A stretch of 64,000 nt of DNA from Chryseobacterium viscerum (GCF_002899945.2 NZ_PPEG02000013.1:1-64000); one strand, 5' to 3'; shown: positions 53,225-62,830, numbered from the stretch's first letter. Made by a program: numbers and translations. Notes: generated from the sequence alone by a model not told the origin.

Positions 53225-54070
53225 TTAGCAAATCTTTTTTAGTTCTGATATCATTTGAAAAGCTATAGATACAGGATATTTATTGACGTGCGAATAAAAA
53301 GAGAATCTTTTTTCAAGCGCAATTCTAGCCTGCTCATATTGATGCGTCGATAGTTTTTCTTCAGGATTAAAGCATTCTTCGATAATATCTTTCTTACTAT
53401 AAGTCTTGCCTTTTAATGCCAGTGAATTGTAAAAATCCATAAGATCAGCTTCGATCAAGTGGCCAGATGTGCTATCAGTCATATGCTCTTCAAGGATAAA
53501 AAGATCTTTAAAGATCGAAATGTATTCGGAGAGTTTAATTTTTTTTCTGTTGGCAAAAATATTGGTGCCATACTGAATTTCAAACCATTTGGACAGCGTA
53601 TCATTGTCAACTTCCCATTCTTTAGCGATAAAGCTCTGACTGAATCGGATCTTCTTATCCAGGAAATTGAGAACATCTTGTGATTGATACGTCAATTTTT
53701 TATTCTGTATAGATATGATGCCTAATAGGCAGATTTTCTGAAAGAGGATCATCTGTATAAAAAGACTGGCATATTGATGATAGTTTGATAGAATTGTTTT
53801 TAAATTGTCATACTGCTCTATGATTGCAGAAAGATGTTTCATATCTAAGCTTATATCAATAGAGTTGTCAGGTACGGAATTTTCCATGTGATTAAAGGCA
53901 GCATTCAGATCGTGTTGCAGTTGCCTGAAACTTTCAGGAAAAATGGGGCGGAAGGTCTTCCACTCCCCTTCTAAAAATATATTGTACAGCTCCGAGCTGT
54001 AATGGTTAAATTTCGGATCATCCATTGAATGACTGTTGGCATCCAATTTTTCCAGAAGTAGCTGATACAT
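53225..54070 (-). CDS. Hypothetical helical protein, 281 residues
   Basis: A soluble, mostly helical protein. Near residues 145-165, SFIAKEWEVDNDTLSKWFEI looks like a helix-turn-helix, so it may bind DNA. I recognise no family. It is convergent with the 52804 gene, with 22 bp between stops, and a hairpin with T run separates it from the next gene upstream. Confidence 0.55.
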   Translation of the reverse strand: MYQLLLEKLDANSHSMDDPKFNHYSSELYNIFLEGEWKTFRPIFPESFRQLQHDLNAAFNHMENSVPDNSIDISLDMKHLSAIIEQYDNLKTILSNYHQYASLFIQMILFQKICLLGIISIQNKKLTYQSQDVLNFLDKKIRFSQSFIAKEWEVDNDTLSKWFEIQYGTNIFANRKKIKLSEYISIFKDLFILEEHMTDSTSGHLIEADLMDFYNSLALKGKTYSKKDIIEECFNPEEKLSTHQYEQARIALEKRFSFYSHVNKYPVSIAFQMISELKKIC

Positions 54071-54076
54071 AAAAAA

Positions 54077-54103
54077 GGTTTACCTAAAGATAAACCCTTT
54101 TTC
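54077..54103 (-). terminator. Hairpin between two minus-strand genes
   Basis: GGTTTA (54077-54082) and TAAACC (54091-54096), extended by A and T runs on both sides, form a stem with an 8-nt loop between the stop of the small basic gene (54106) and the start at 54070. Confidence 0.5.
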
Positions 54104-54105
54104 AA

Positions 54106-54243
54106 TTACTTTTTAGAATTTTTACTGGCCGAGCTGGTCGCTCTTGCCGCAAAACTATCCTTCTTGACTGCGCCTCCTGATTTCTTGGCTTCTGCTGACT
54201 GAATTCTAGCAGCATCCTCTTTGGTCATTGGTTTCTTTGACAT
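54106..54243 (-). CDS. Small Ala/Lys-rich protein (SMP-like)
   Basis: A 45-residue frame starting MSKKPMTKEDAARIQSAEAK and ending ATSSASKNSKK. The KEDAARIQSAEAKKSGG pattern is a recurrent small-protein motif, similar to plant seed maturation protein-like repeats found in bacteria. It is basic and disordered; the role is unknown, perhaps stress-linked. Confidence 0.55.
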   Translation of the reverse strand: MSKKPMTKEDAARIQSAEAKKSGGAVKKDSFAARATSSASKNSKK

Positions 54244-54417
54244 AATTTAAATTTTTTATTGTTAATAGTCAAAGATAGAGCACTTGTATAAAGCTCTGGA
54301 AAAGTTTCCCCGATAGAAGGTGTAGTGAAAATACTGAATATTGATATTGAGGACTTATGTATTTTTGTTTACTTATTAATAAAGAAAAGTATAATTAATA
54401 TACCAAGCTAGAATAAC

Positions 54418-55197
54418 ATGATTATCAAAGAAGAAAAAATCGGTAACGGTAACCATTGGAATGTATTTAAAGTCACTTTATCTACAAACAACAAGGTCAG
54501 AAACGTTATTCATAAAAGATCAATACATCCTCGTGCAGCACCAAGGATTGTTAAGATTTACGAATCATTGTCGCAATCAACGATGAAAACATTATCGTTT
54601 CTTGACTTGTACGATGAAAATACCCTTGAAACTGAAAATTTAAATTCTAACCCTGATGATGGCTACTTCGTCAGTCCCAATACAGTCCGGTCTTCACCTC
54701 ATTGCGGCTCAATATTAATGAAGGTTATTAATAAAGAAGATGTTACTGATCAGGAATTGGAATTTTGCAAGGATTTTGAATTTGACACTCTTGTGGCTGA
54801 TTCCTCAAGGATTAACAATGATAAAATGCGCGAAAAAAAATTAATCCATAGTGAAGCGGAACGATTTGTTTATGATTCCAAGATTAATGAGATAGCAAAT
54901 TTTGAAGAGTTCACCAAAGGAATGCTTGATGACTTAATGAGTGCCTCCAAGTCTAAATTATCGCTTTATGTCGATGCATTTTTCTTTCGTGTTAATCCTG
55001 TCACGAATATCTTGGACTATAAAATCGCTGATTTTGACGGTATCATTTGTATCATCGACTCTGATACGACTGTACAGGAATTATTTGCCGCCAACAAAGA
55101 TAATTTTGAGACAGCACTCCATGAATTTATAATATTCTTCGTTGCTGAGCAAAATCAAGATCATTATTTAAAAATGTTGAGCGATCTGTTATCTTAA
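54418..55197 (+). CDS. Hypothetical protein, 259 residues
   Basis: A soluble protein starting MIIKEEKIGNGNHWNVFKVT. The blocks HCGSILMKVINKED and FFFRVNPVTNILDYKIADFDGIICI faintly recall a kinase-like fold (a DFDG end resembling DFG), but no full set of kinase motifs is seen. I leave it unnamed. It stands alone with about 170 bp of gene-free sequence upstream and is not obviously in an operon. Confidence 0.5.
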   Translation: MIIKEEKIGNGNHWNVFKVTLSTNNKVRNVIHKRSIHPRAAPRIVKIYESLSQSTMKTLSFLDLYDENTLETENLNSNPDDGYFVSPNTVRSSPHCGSILMKVINKEDVTDQELEFCKDFEFDTLVADSSRINNDKMREKKLIHSEAERFVYDSKINEIANFEEFTKGMLDDLMSASKSKLSLYVDAFFFRVNPVTNILDYKIADFDGIICIIDSDTTVQELFAANKDNFETALHEFIIFFVAEQNQDHYLKMLSDLLS

Positions 55198-55304
55198 GGG
55201 GGTATCTTTAATGATAATATTTGCAGATCATATGATGTAATAATTTTACAATATCCGGATAAATATATTTCCACAACCAAAATTAAAGTACTCGAGGTAG
55301 CTTA

Positions 55305-55523
55305 TTACTCTAATAGAATTTCCACTGCAGACTGCTTGCTATCTTTATAAAGAAACCATGAGATGTTGATGATCTTGAGGTAATCTTTTTTTGTACCCAG
55401 CTGTTTGAATTCTTTCTCCGATAAAAGTTCAGTGGTTGAAATATATTCTCCTATACGGGGAAAGAATGGGAGGTTCCATTTGATCACTACCGATCCGTGC
55501 TGGTAACATAAAAACACTTTCAT
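55305..55523 (-). CDS. Small hypothetical protein, 72 residues
   Basis: From ATG 55523 (MKVFLCYQHGSVVIKWNLPF) rather than the longer frame starting inside topB. It contains FFPRIGEYISTTELLSEKEF. It lies 38 bp after the topB stop on the same strand and is probably co-transcribed. No known function. Confidence 0.55.
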   Translation of the reverse strand: MKVFLCYQHGSVVIKWNLPFFPRIGEYISTTELLSEKEFKQLGTKKDYLKIINISWFLYKDSKQSAVEILLE

Positions 55524-55560
55524 GATTTTTATTTCTAAGATACTAATTTTTAAAATAAAT

Positions 55561-57690
55561 TTAGTGATCCGGGAATTCAAATATGGTTTTGTGGTCATCT
55601 TTCAAAACAATATAGGCACTGAACTTTTTGCCGTTCTTGGCCTTCATATTTTTAATGAGCGGGGTTTTTCCATTGTTGATGAGTGAAGTAATCTGCTGTA
55701 TGCTGAGCTGTATTCCACAAACAGTTCTGAACTGCATCCAGTTGCATTGGTCATCAGGACATTTGATTATTTTGTCTTTGATAATGAGGTTCAGCTTCTG
55801 GCATTTTGGGCATTTGAGTTCGGGGATATTTTCTTGTAGGATGGATAGTGATAATAGTTCTTTAGTAATTTCTCTTGTGTAGTTTTTGATATCGGTGATG
55901 AATTGTTTTGAGCTGAGCTCGCCTTTTTCAATCTTGTCCAATGCCATCTCCCACTCTGTGGTCATCTGTACATTGGCGATCTTTTGGTCTTTGACAAGGT
56001 GATAAACTTTGATTCCTTTTTCGGTTGGTACTAAAGCTTTGTTTTTTCTGGTAATGTAGTTTCTGCTGAGCAGCGTTTCAATGATCGAAGCTCTGGTGGC
56101 GGGTGTTCCGATACCGATATTTGCAATGGCTTTCTGCGCTTCTTTGTCTTCGATTGATCTTCCTGCATTTTCCATAGCTGACAACAAATCTGCCTCATTG
56201 TACAGTTTGGGCGCTTGGGTCGTTTTTTCTTTTAGATCAGCTTGCGAAATTTTCAGCTCATCCCCGATTTTCAATTCAGGAAGTTCAATAAGTCTTTCTT
56301 CGACGTTATTGATGTTGTCATTGCTGTTGCAGTTTTCGTTTTTATATGTATTATTGTTCTGCTCGGAAAGAATCCCTTTGATGGCTCGCCAGCCTTTAGT
56401 CAGTATTTTTGATCCTTTGATGCTGAACTCATAATGATGAACTTTAATAGTGATTTGGCTGACTTGTTTGGAACAATGTTCCGAAAGGGATTCCAGTAAA
56501 CGGTAGGCAATCATATCGTAAATGGCTTTCTCGGTTGCAGTGAGTGCAGATGGTATTTTTGTGGTGATCAACAGTCCGTGGTGATCAGTTACTTTGAGAT
56601 TATTGACCATACGCTTGTTAAAATTGCCGAATTTCAGGTTTGAAATGGCAGGTTTGAATTGATCGACGGTATTCAGAATTCTGACCAGCTCCGGGATCTC
56701 TGCCCAAAGGTCTTCGGGAATGTATTTACTTCCGGTTCGTGGATAGGTGATGAATCTCTTTTCATAAAGTCCTTGTGCGGTCTGCAAAACCTCATCGGCT
56801 GACAGACATAGCTTTCTGTTGGCTTCCTTCTGAAGTTCTGTCAGGTCAAAAAGTAAGGGCGATTGTTCTGTTAAAGTTTTAACAGAGACATCTTCAACAG
56901 TAGCCCTGCCCTCTCTTTCTATGGATCTTAGGATATGCTCTGCCTGTTTTTTGTCTTCCCATTGTTCAGTTGACTGGCTGGTGAAATCCAGGTATTCTTT
57001 TCGGTGCTTTAACTGGATCTGGAAGTATTTCTTCTGTTTGAAATTTTGATGGTCTTCAAATCTCTTGCAGATCAAAGCCAGTGTCGGGGTCTGTACCCTG
57101 CCTAAAGAATACACATCTTGGTTAGCAGCAATGCTCAATGCCTGGGTGGCATTGATCCCAACCAGCCAGTCGGCTTCGCTTCTGGCCTTTGCAGCCTGAT
57201 ACAAACCTTCGAACGCTGAACCCGGCTGAAGCTTTTTGAAACCGTCTTGTATGGCTTTTTCAGTAAGGGAACTGATCCACAATCGTTCAAATGGTTTGTT
57301 GCATCGGAGATATTGATAGATGTATCGGAATATCAGCTCTCCTTCCCTTCCCGCATCGGTAGCTACAATAATGCTGTCGCATCTATTGATGATATTTTGT
57401 ATGATCTTTAATTGTTTGAGTGCGGAAGGATCAGGCTGGTAACCTTTGTGGTTTTGTTTTTTAATGGGTCTTGAGATCAACAGGAATGGATCGGGAAAGA
57501 TAGGTAAAGAGGCTTTGTCAAAGCCTCTCATACCATGATCTTCCGGCATTCCCAATGACACCAAATGACCTAATGCCCAGGTTATGCAGTAACCGTTGCC
57601 CTCCAGGTAACCGTCTTTTCTTTCGTTGGCATTTAACAATTGTGCGATCTCTCGTGCAACACTTGGCTTTTCTGCGATGATGGCTTTCAT
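55561..57690 (-). CDS. topB: DNA topoisomerase III (TopB)
   Basis: A 709-residue type IA topoisomerase. The Toprim domain has AEKPSVAREIA (6-16) and ATDAGREGELIFRYI; the active-site Tyr lies in RFITYPRTGSKYIP (about 316). The C-terminal part has a zinc-like CPKCQKLNL and CPDDQC, then a small extra domain. Mobile elements of this type carry topB close to a DUF3945 gene, as here; it may resolve DNA during transfer or replication. Confidence 0.95.
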   Translation of the reverse strand: MKAIIAEKPSVAREIAQLLNANERKDGYLEGNGYCITWALGHLVSLGMPEDHGMRGFDKASLPIFPDPFLLISRPIKKQNHKGYQPDPSALKQLKIIQNIINRCDSIIVATDAGREGELIFRYIYQYLRCNKPFERLWISSLTEKAIQDGFKKLQPGSAFEGLYQAAKARSEADWLVGINATQALSIAANQDVYSLGRVQTPTLALICKRFEDHQNFKQKKYFQIQLKHRKEYLDFTSQSTEQWEDKKQAEHILRSIEREGRATVEDVSVKTLTEQSPLLFDLTELQKEANRKLCLSADEVLQTAQGLYEKRFITYPRTGSKYIPEDLWAEIPELVRILNTVDQFKPAISNLKFGNFNKRMVNNLKVTDHHGLLITTKIPSALTATEKAIYDMIAYRLLESLSEHCSKQVSQITIKVHHYEFSIKGSKILTKGWRAIKGILSEQNNNTYKNENCNSNDNINNVEERLIELPELKIGDELKISQADLKEKTTQAPKLYNEADLLSAMENAGRSIEDKEAQKAIANIGIGTPATRASIIETLLSRNYITRKNKALVPTEKGIKVYHLVKDQKIANVQMTTEWEMALDKIEKGELSSKQFITDIKNYTREITKELLSLSILQENIPELKCPKCQKLNLIIKDKIIKCPDDQCNWMQFRTVCGIQLSIQQITSLINNGKTPLIKNMKAKNGKKFSAYIVLKDDHKTIFEFPDH

Positions 57691-57747
57691 AGGATTGGAT
57701 TTATTATGATTAGAATTGTTTTTGTGATTGTATTTGTAAGTCTTGGA

Positions 57748-59205
57748 TTACATCTTGCGCCCTTTGGATCTGACGGGTTTCTTCTGCTGGGCTTCCTGTT
57801 GCTTGTTGGCAGGCTGTTGCTGTTTGGAATCTAAAGGCTCTTTGAGATTCTTGGTGGCTTCATTCGTCTTGCCATCTGAATTGACCGCTTTCTGTGTCTT
57901 ATGGTCTTCTGATGTTTGGGCTTTTTCTTTCAATTTGTTGGGGTTGGTAAAAGAAAAATCCGTTTTAGATGTTTCCTTGTTGAAGGTGATGTAGCCTTGG
58001 TAGGCTTTTCCTTTGCCGTCAACAAGTCCGTCAACATACACCGTCTGCCCTGCTTTGAATTTATCATACTGTGCATCATCCAGTTCTTTTCCACGGAATA
58101 CTCTCGGGGCTTCCCCACCTTTGGATTGATTTTGCAAGGTAGATTGACTCTGCTGTTGCGTTTGCTGCTGGTTCTGGTTGTTGTTGAAAATGAATTCGAC
58201 ATAGCGTTTGTCAGCATTGAATTGTACGGTGGCATCGAACAGTTCTCCTTTTTTGGAGGTCATCCCTTCGAGATAAAGCGGTTTGCCTTCCAGCAATGTT
58301 TGTTTTTGGTGGTCATCCAATCTGATGCCTTTGATCTCATCGGGAATCTTCATATACTCAGCCCTGTAAGCGACAAGTTCATTGGTCAGTCGGTCACGGC
58401 TGATGACGGACGGGATGATCTCATCGGTCTTGGGATTGACCAGATCGACGACCCTGCCCATATTTCCGCTTTCTTTGAGGTTTTTCTTGTCTTCGTCGGT
58501 AAACTCGTGACCGAGAAACTTGAGGTTGTAGTTGGGCTCTTTGCGGATGCCGTGGAGATTCACGGCAACCTCTCCGTTGTCTGCGGTCTGGAGTGATAGA
58601 CGGACATCCATCTTGCTGACCGCTGTTCCGAGATTGATGGTAATAGGAATTAAATTATTGGTCTTGAAACCTCTGAGCAGAGGATCCATAGCATTCATCT
58701 TTTCAAGCTTTTCCTGGTTCAGCCCAAATTTCTCCATCGTCTTCCAGTCGATCTGTTCCGGCTGAAAACGGTATTCCTGATTTTCTGTGTTGTTTTCCAT
58801 TGTATTCTGATTTTTTATATGGTTTGTATTGTTTGGTAAAACTTCATATTCTTTCAATTTTTCCTTTTCTTCAGGGGATGCCTGATCGACATACTGCTGA
58901 AGGTCTTTCGCCGTATTGACCGCATCGTATTCCGAGACCTTGAAGAAAATGAAATGCGAAGGGTTTTTAAGCTGCCGGTAGAAATTGGAAAAGAAGTTGG
59001 AGAAGAGATCGCCGTGCTTGTCAACCCGGATCAACTGGTCGTTGTCCTTCTTCTCGTTGGGAGGGATCTTTTGCAGGTTTCCTTCCTTGTCAATGCCTTT
59101 GACCATCTCGACCGCATTGGTATGGATGTTCAGGACAAGCAATGTGTCGGACACTGGCTTGATTTTATTCGTTTCATTGGTTGCATTCTGTACCTTCTTT
59201 TCCAT
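57748..59205 (-). CDS. DUF3945-domain protein
   Basis: A 485-residue soluble protein. It has repeated domains: ITINLGTAVSKMDVRLSLQT, LLEGKPLYLEGMTSKKGELF and KAGQTVYVDGLVDGKGKAYQ, the last two being similar repeats of the DUF3945 type, followed by a low-complexity Gln/Lys tail (QQQPANKQQEAQQKK). The family always accompanies topB on Bacteroidota ICEs. The role is unknown. It lies 57 bp upstream of topB on the same strand. Confidence 0.85.
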   Translation of the reverse strand: MEKKVQNATNETNKIKPVSDTLLVLNIHTNAVEMVKGIDKEGNLQKIPPNEKKDNDQLIRVDKHGDLFSNFFSNFYRQLKNPSHFIFFKVSEYDAVNTAKDLQQYVDQASPEEKEKLKEYEVLPNNTNHIKNQNTMENNTENQEYRFQPEQIDWKTMEKFGLNQEKLEKMNAMDPLLRGFKTNNLIPITINLGTAVSKMDVRLSLQTADNGEVAVNLHGIRKEPNYNLKFLGHEFTDEDKKNLKESGNMGRVVDLVNPKTDEIIPSVISRDRLTNELVAYRAEYMKIPDEIKGIRLDDHQKQTLLEGKPLYLEGMTSKKGELFDATVQFNADKRYVEFIFNNNQNQQQTQQQSQSTLQNQSKGGEAPRVFRGKELDDAQYDKFKAGQTVYVDGLVDGKGKAYQGYITFNKETSKTDFSFTNPNKLKEKAQTSEDHKTQKAVNSDGKTNEATKNLKEPLDSKQQQPANKQQEAQQKKPVRSKGRKM

Positions 59206-59300
59206 AGCAGATATTTTGTGCGATGAAGGTAGCGGGATGACTGGTGAATGCCTTGATCTGGAATTGTGCTTACTTATTTGGCAGTTTCTGTCTTACTTCA

Positions 59301-59582
59301 TTATGCACTTAGACATTCTCTGATGAGCTGATGGACATCGGACAGCTTGTAGTATAGTTTGCCACTGATGGTGTAGTAAGGCAGCCTTTTGTCCGTGCGG
59401 TAGCGTTGCAATGATCTTGAACTGATCTTTAGGAGCTGTAATACGTCCTGATTGTCCAACAGTACCTCGCCGTCGATCTCTATGAATCTGGACTGGTTAG
59501 ATGACACTTGTTCTTTAAGGATGTCAAATCGTTCCATGATCCTTTCCATCCAAGCAATAAATTCTGTTCTTTCGGTATTCAT
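59301..59582 (-). CDS. Helix-turn-helix (excisionase/MerR-like) protein
   Basis: From ATG 59582 a 93-residue protein MNTERTEFIAWMERIMERFD with a C-terminal HTH_17-type domain: LLDNQDVLQLLKISSRSLQR, then YRTDKRLPYYTISGKLYYKL. Such proteins act as excisionase-like factors or transfer regulators near topB in CTnDOT-like elements. The gene starts the minus-strand unit with DUF3945 and topB. Confidence 0.83.
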   Translation of the reverse strand: MNTERTEFIAWMERIMERFDILKEQVSSNQSRFIEIDGEVLLDNQDVLQLLKISSRSLQRYRTDKRLPYYTISGKLYYKLSDVHQLIRECLSA

Positions 59583-59784
59583 AACGGTGATTTTTGATGT
59601 TAATAATGTATTTGAACAGTTGATCAACTTTTTATTGGGGTAAAGTTGGAAATTGAACATCACATAAAATCACTACCTTTTCGTAGTACCGAAAAGATTT
59701 ATTTAATTAGAATGCACCACGTAAAATATAACACACTGATTATTAATTTTTTGTACATTTATATTGAACCAAAAAACTAAACCA

Positions 59785-60774
59785 ATGAAAAAGCTATTCT
59801 TCCTATTTCTCGCTGTGGCGGGTCTTTCTCCAGGTCAGGATGTTTTGCTCTCGGATATCAATCCATCCAATTTTAATCAGGATTTCTCAGAATACGATCA
59901 AAAGACGGCATTGTTTTGTGCGCAAATTTCCGAAGTTGCCTATTGGAATGAGCGCAATATTGAAATTCTCAAGCAACAGGTCAATCAAAATTATCCGGAA
60001 AACAAAATCAGTTATGCCCTAATTGATGATTCGTATGGTATACATCACAACCAGGTTTTGTTATGGGCAAACAAGGATTTTATGGTTATTGCTTTCAGAG
60101 GTACCGAACCTTCTGTTCTTAAAGACTGGCTCACGGACTCAAAATATTGGAATTATGAAAATTCAAAAGGTTTTAATGATGAGTTGTCTAATATGCCGGC
60201 AGGACACGGTGGGTTCAGAAGGTCTCTGATACGTTTAATGCAAAAGGAAAATTTGGTAGAGAAGATCAAAAAGAAAATTACGGAAGTGAATCCACAAGCT
60301 GATACGAGAACTTTTCCTATCTATTTAACAGGTCATTCTCTTGGTGCGGCCTTAGCACAGTTATTTATTCTTCCACTCCAATATCATCAGCTTAATTTTA
60401 AAGGTGCTTATCATTTTGCACCACCTTTGGCTGTTACCTGTCAGATCAATGCTGAATTGCGGGAGAAATATGGTTCTATCGTCTATGATATTGTTAACTA
60501 TAAAGACTATGTGCCCAGAGCTGGTCGTAATGGAACAGCACATTTCGGAAAGTTTTATCGGATCTGTGATGACGGCTATGTTTATAAAGAACAGGAAGCC
60601 TATGTCAAATTTAGGTTCTCCGAATATTTTACTGAATTTAAGTTACACGCCCTGAAGAGTCATATTGAGCTGCTCAGAAAAGATGAAAATACGGCTTCAT
60701 TAATCAAAGATCGATCAGTGGGTCATTTTCCCTGTATGGAGCTCAAGGGAAAAGTAAGGGAATTATGTCAATAG
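59785..60774 (+). CDS. Secreted class 3 lipase-like hydrolase
   Basis: From ATG 59785 a 329-residue protein with signal peptide (MKKLFFLFLAVAGLSPGQ) and an alpha/beta hydrolase fold of the lipase class 3 family: VIAFRGTEPS (101-110), the nucleophile elbow TGHSLGAAL (Ser185), HFAPPLAV and VNYKDYVPR carrying a likely catalytic Asp, with a His further on. It probably cuts lipid esters outside the cytoplasm. Cargo gene, divergent from the HTH gene. Confidence 0.85.
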   Translation: MKKLFFLFLAVAGLSPGQDVLLSDINPSNFNQDFSEYDQKTALFCAQISEVAYWNERNIEILKQQVNQNYPENKISYALIDDSYGIHHNQVLLWANKDFMVIAFRGTEPSVLKDWLTDSKYWNYENSKGFNDELSNMPAGHGGFRRSLIRLMQKENLVEKIKKKITEVNPQADTRTFPIYLTGHSLGAALAQLFILPLQYHQLNFKGAYHFAPPLAVTCQINAELREKYGSIVYDIVNYKDYVPRAGRNGTAHFGKFYRICDDGYVYKEQEAYVKFRFSEYFTEFKLHALKSHIELLRKDENTASLIKDRSVGHFPCMELKGKVRELCQ

Positions 60775-60843
60775 TTAGCTGACCTTTTATTTAAAAAAAT
60801 AATAACCGGGTCCCTACTATGTAGCCATAATGGTCATAAAAAA

Positions 60844-60864
60844 ATCCCCAAATAATATGGGGAT
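60844..60864. terminator. Hairpin after the lipase gene
   Basis: ATCCCC (60844-60849) and GGGGAT (60859-60864) with a 9-nt loop, flanked by A runs on both sides. It lies 70 bp after the lipase stop. A short frame with a Met-Lys-Thr-Phe start (60889) follows, but its 28 codons are too few to support. Confidence 0.5.
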
Positions 60865-61064
60865 AAAAACTAATAACCATGAAAACCTTTTTACAAGTAT
60901 TTCCTTTGCAAAATTATGGAAACTCAATACATTTGAAGGTGAATGGTGGTGTTAATTGTATTTAAAAAAAGACCTGATTATCTTAATGTTTCCTAAAAAA
61001 GCGACCATTTTTATCGTCATCAATTGATTTTTGATGACAAGATCTATTTCTGAATGAAAATGGT

Positions 61065-61742
61065 CTATATTAATTTCAATAATTCCTCTGCAACTTTCTC
61101 AGATGATGCAGGATTCTGTCCTGTGATCAGTCTTCCGTCAACAATCGCATAAGGAGCCCAGTCTTCGACTTTACTGTATGATCCGCCATTCTGTTTCAGG
61201 ATATCTTCAACCAGAAACGGAACTATCTCCGTAAGTTGTACAGCCTCTTCCTCGGTATTGGTGAATCCAGTAACATTTTTACCCTTTACCAGATACTCAC
61301 CGTCAATGTTTACATCCTTCAAAACTCCGGGTGCATGGCAAACGAATGCTACAGGCTTATCATTGCTGTAAAAATCAACAATTAAGTCCTGAGAAACCTT
61401 ATCTTCAGCCAGATCCCATAAAGGACCGTGACCACCAGGATAGAATACCGCATCAAAGTCTTCACTTTTGACTTCGGATAATTTGTGGGTGTTTTTTAAT
61501 TTTTCCTTTAAAACCTCATCATTGTCCATTCTGCGTGTAGCATCCGTTTGAGATGATGGATCTTCACTTTTTGGGTCAATTGGAGGCTGACCACCCTTTG
61601 GAGATGCCAATGTTATTTCCACATCTTTATCAGACAATGCATAATAAGGAGCCGCTAATTCTTCAGTCCAAAATCCCGTCTTCTGACCTGTATTTCCTAA
61701 TTCGTCGTGACTCGTAAGTACGAATAAAACTTTTTTGCTCAT
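61065..61742 (-). CDS. DJ-1/PfpI-family protein (type 1 glutamine amidotransferase-like)
   Basis: A 225-residue protein from ATG 61742 (MSKKVLFVLTSHDELGNTGQ). The nucleophile elbow is FVCHAPGV with Cys135-His136, and Glu28 lies in FWTEELAAPY, the usual Glu partner. Size and motifs match Hsp31/YhbO-like glyoxalase III or deglycase-type members. It probably deals with reactive carbonyls; the exact activity is open. Confidence 0.88.
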   Translation of the reverse strand: MSKKVLFVLTSHDELGNTGQKTGFWTEELAAPYYALSDKDVEITLASPKGGQPPIDPKSEDPSSQTDATRRMDNDEVLKEKLKNTHKLSEVKSEDFDAVFYPGGHGPLWDLAEDKVSQDLIVDFYSNDKPVAFVCHAPGVLKDVNIDGEYLVKGKNVTGFTNTEEEAVQLTEIVPFLVEDILKQNGGSYSKVEDWAPYAIVDGRLITGQNPASSEKVAEELLKLI

Positions 61743-61877
61743 TGTTATATCTATTAAATTTATTATTACAAAGTTGGAATTTATCTGTGTTTTAAACACA
61801 GGATCCAAATCACTATTTTAATGTGATCCGGATCACATTAGTTTTGCTACGCAGACCAATGAAAATTATTTTATGTG

Positions 61878-62090
61878 TCATAGAGTTCCTTTATTCTGGA
61901 ATACGCTAAGACCTTCGATCTTGTTATTGATGGTCTTATATACGATCTCCACTGAAAAACTCGACAGCTCATACAATACAAACTTTAGTCCATCCTTAGA
62001 GGTTTCATTGATGATCCTTCCTTCGGCCAAAGCCAATTCGTATTGAGATTGCGTGGGTAGATTTTTAAAATCGTAGTAAGAAATAGGCAT
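61878..62090 (-). CDS. Small hypothetical protein, 70 residues
   Basis: Starts MPISYYDFKNLPTQSQYELA and contains EGRIINETSKDGLKFVLYEL and VEIVYKTINNKIEGL. No family known to me, but the frame has a normal composition and lies 26 bp after the AlkB-like stop, so co-transcription is likely. Confidence 0.6.
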   Translation of the reverse strand: MPISYYDFKNLPTQSQYELALAEGRIINETSKDGLKFVLYELSSFSVEIVYKTINNKIEGLSVFQNKGTL

Positions 62091-62116
62091 AACTATTATT
62101 TTATTTTTTTTTGATA

Positions 62117-62731
62117 TTATAGTTCATTGATCAATCGGAAGGTCAAATTAACACGTTCCTTCATGGGTATTGTAGATTTAGCGATCCGGTGTTCCCAGTT
62201 TTCCTGAAGATCACCTTTCATAATGAGCAAGGAACCGTTCGGGAGCGGCAGGCTGTATTTGCTTTGATGATGGTCTTTTTTTCTGAAATCGAAGTTCCTG
62301 GTCTGCCCAAGGCTGATAGATGCAATGACAGGGCGCTTCCCATAACGACTTTCTTTGTCCCTGTGCCAGGCTACGGAATCATTGTTGTCACGATAGAGAT
62401 TTAATAGAACACCATTGAATTGGTAACCGAATTCTTTTTCTATCTTTTCTTTTAAGGTTACCAACTCCTGTGTCCAGGAATTGGTCTTTGAGGTATTGCT
62501 GTCGGCCGATTCGTAAGATTTGTTCTGATCGCCATACCAGGCGGTTAATCGTGGGGTTATAACCGTCTTATCATACATTTTCTGAGTACGCTGTTCCCAC
62601 CGCGCGGTTTGAAGCAAATGGTCTTTTAACCGGTCAGCCTCTTCCCTGCTCAGGAAATTTTCTTTGTACTCCAAAAGGTCTTTTGGAAACTCGTAAAATT
62701 CTTCCGTATCGAATAAATTGAGTTGGCACAT
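62117..62731 (-). CDS. AlkB-like 2-oxoglutarate/Fe(II) dioxygenase
   Basis: A 204-residue protein with the full metal triad: His123 and Asp125 in AWHRDKESRY and His181 in NWEHRIAKS. The 2-oxoglutarate-binding Arg residues lie in ERVNLTFRL (193, 199). PRLTAWYGD is the substrate-loop region of AlkB/ALKBH2-like enzymes. It removes methyl groups from alkylated DNA bases. It neighbours a LexA-like repressor and a Y-family polymerase, forming a DNA-damage module. Confidence 0.9.
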   Translation of the reverse strand: MCQLNLFDTEEFYEFPKDLLEYKENFLSREEADRLKDHLLQTARWEQRTQKMYDKTVITPRLTAWYGDQNKSYESADSNTSKTNSWTQELVTLKEKIEKEFGYQFNGVLLNLYRDNNDSVAWHRDKESRYGKRPVIASISLGQTRNFDFRKKDHHQSKYSLPLPNGSLLIMKGDLQENWEHRIAKSTIPMKERVNLTFRLINEL

Positions 62732-62763
62732 TGTAATTTTATTTTAAAATATTTATCTTTACA

Positions 62764-62784
62764 TTATTCCATTTAATGGAATAA
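62764..62784. promoter_or_regulatory. Perfect palindrome upstream of the alkB-like gene
   Basis: TTATTCCAT (62764-62772) and ATGGAATAA (62776-62784) around TTA. It is 33 bp before the alkB-like ATG, a good place for an operator. It differs from the operator at 63610-63628. Confidence 0.5.
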
Positions 62785-62807
62785 TTTTTTTCATCATTTG
62801 TGTTTTT

Positions 62808-62830
62808 AACTTCCCTTAGGGGAAGTTTTT
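62808..62830 (+). terminator. Hairpin with T run
   Basis: AACTTCCC (62808-62815) and GGGAAGTT (62820-62827) with a 4-nt loop, then T. The T run lies on the plus strand; the hairpin is directly at the stop of the minus-strand S24 gene, so it may work in both directions. Confidence 0.5.

Noticed and set aside
57916..58596. 226-codon plus-strand frame inside the DUF3945 gene
   Set aside because: Long shadow frame; the antisense DUF3945 protein has clear repeated domains and the shadow has none.
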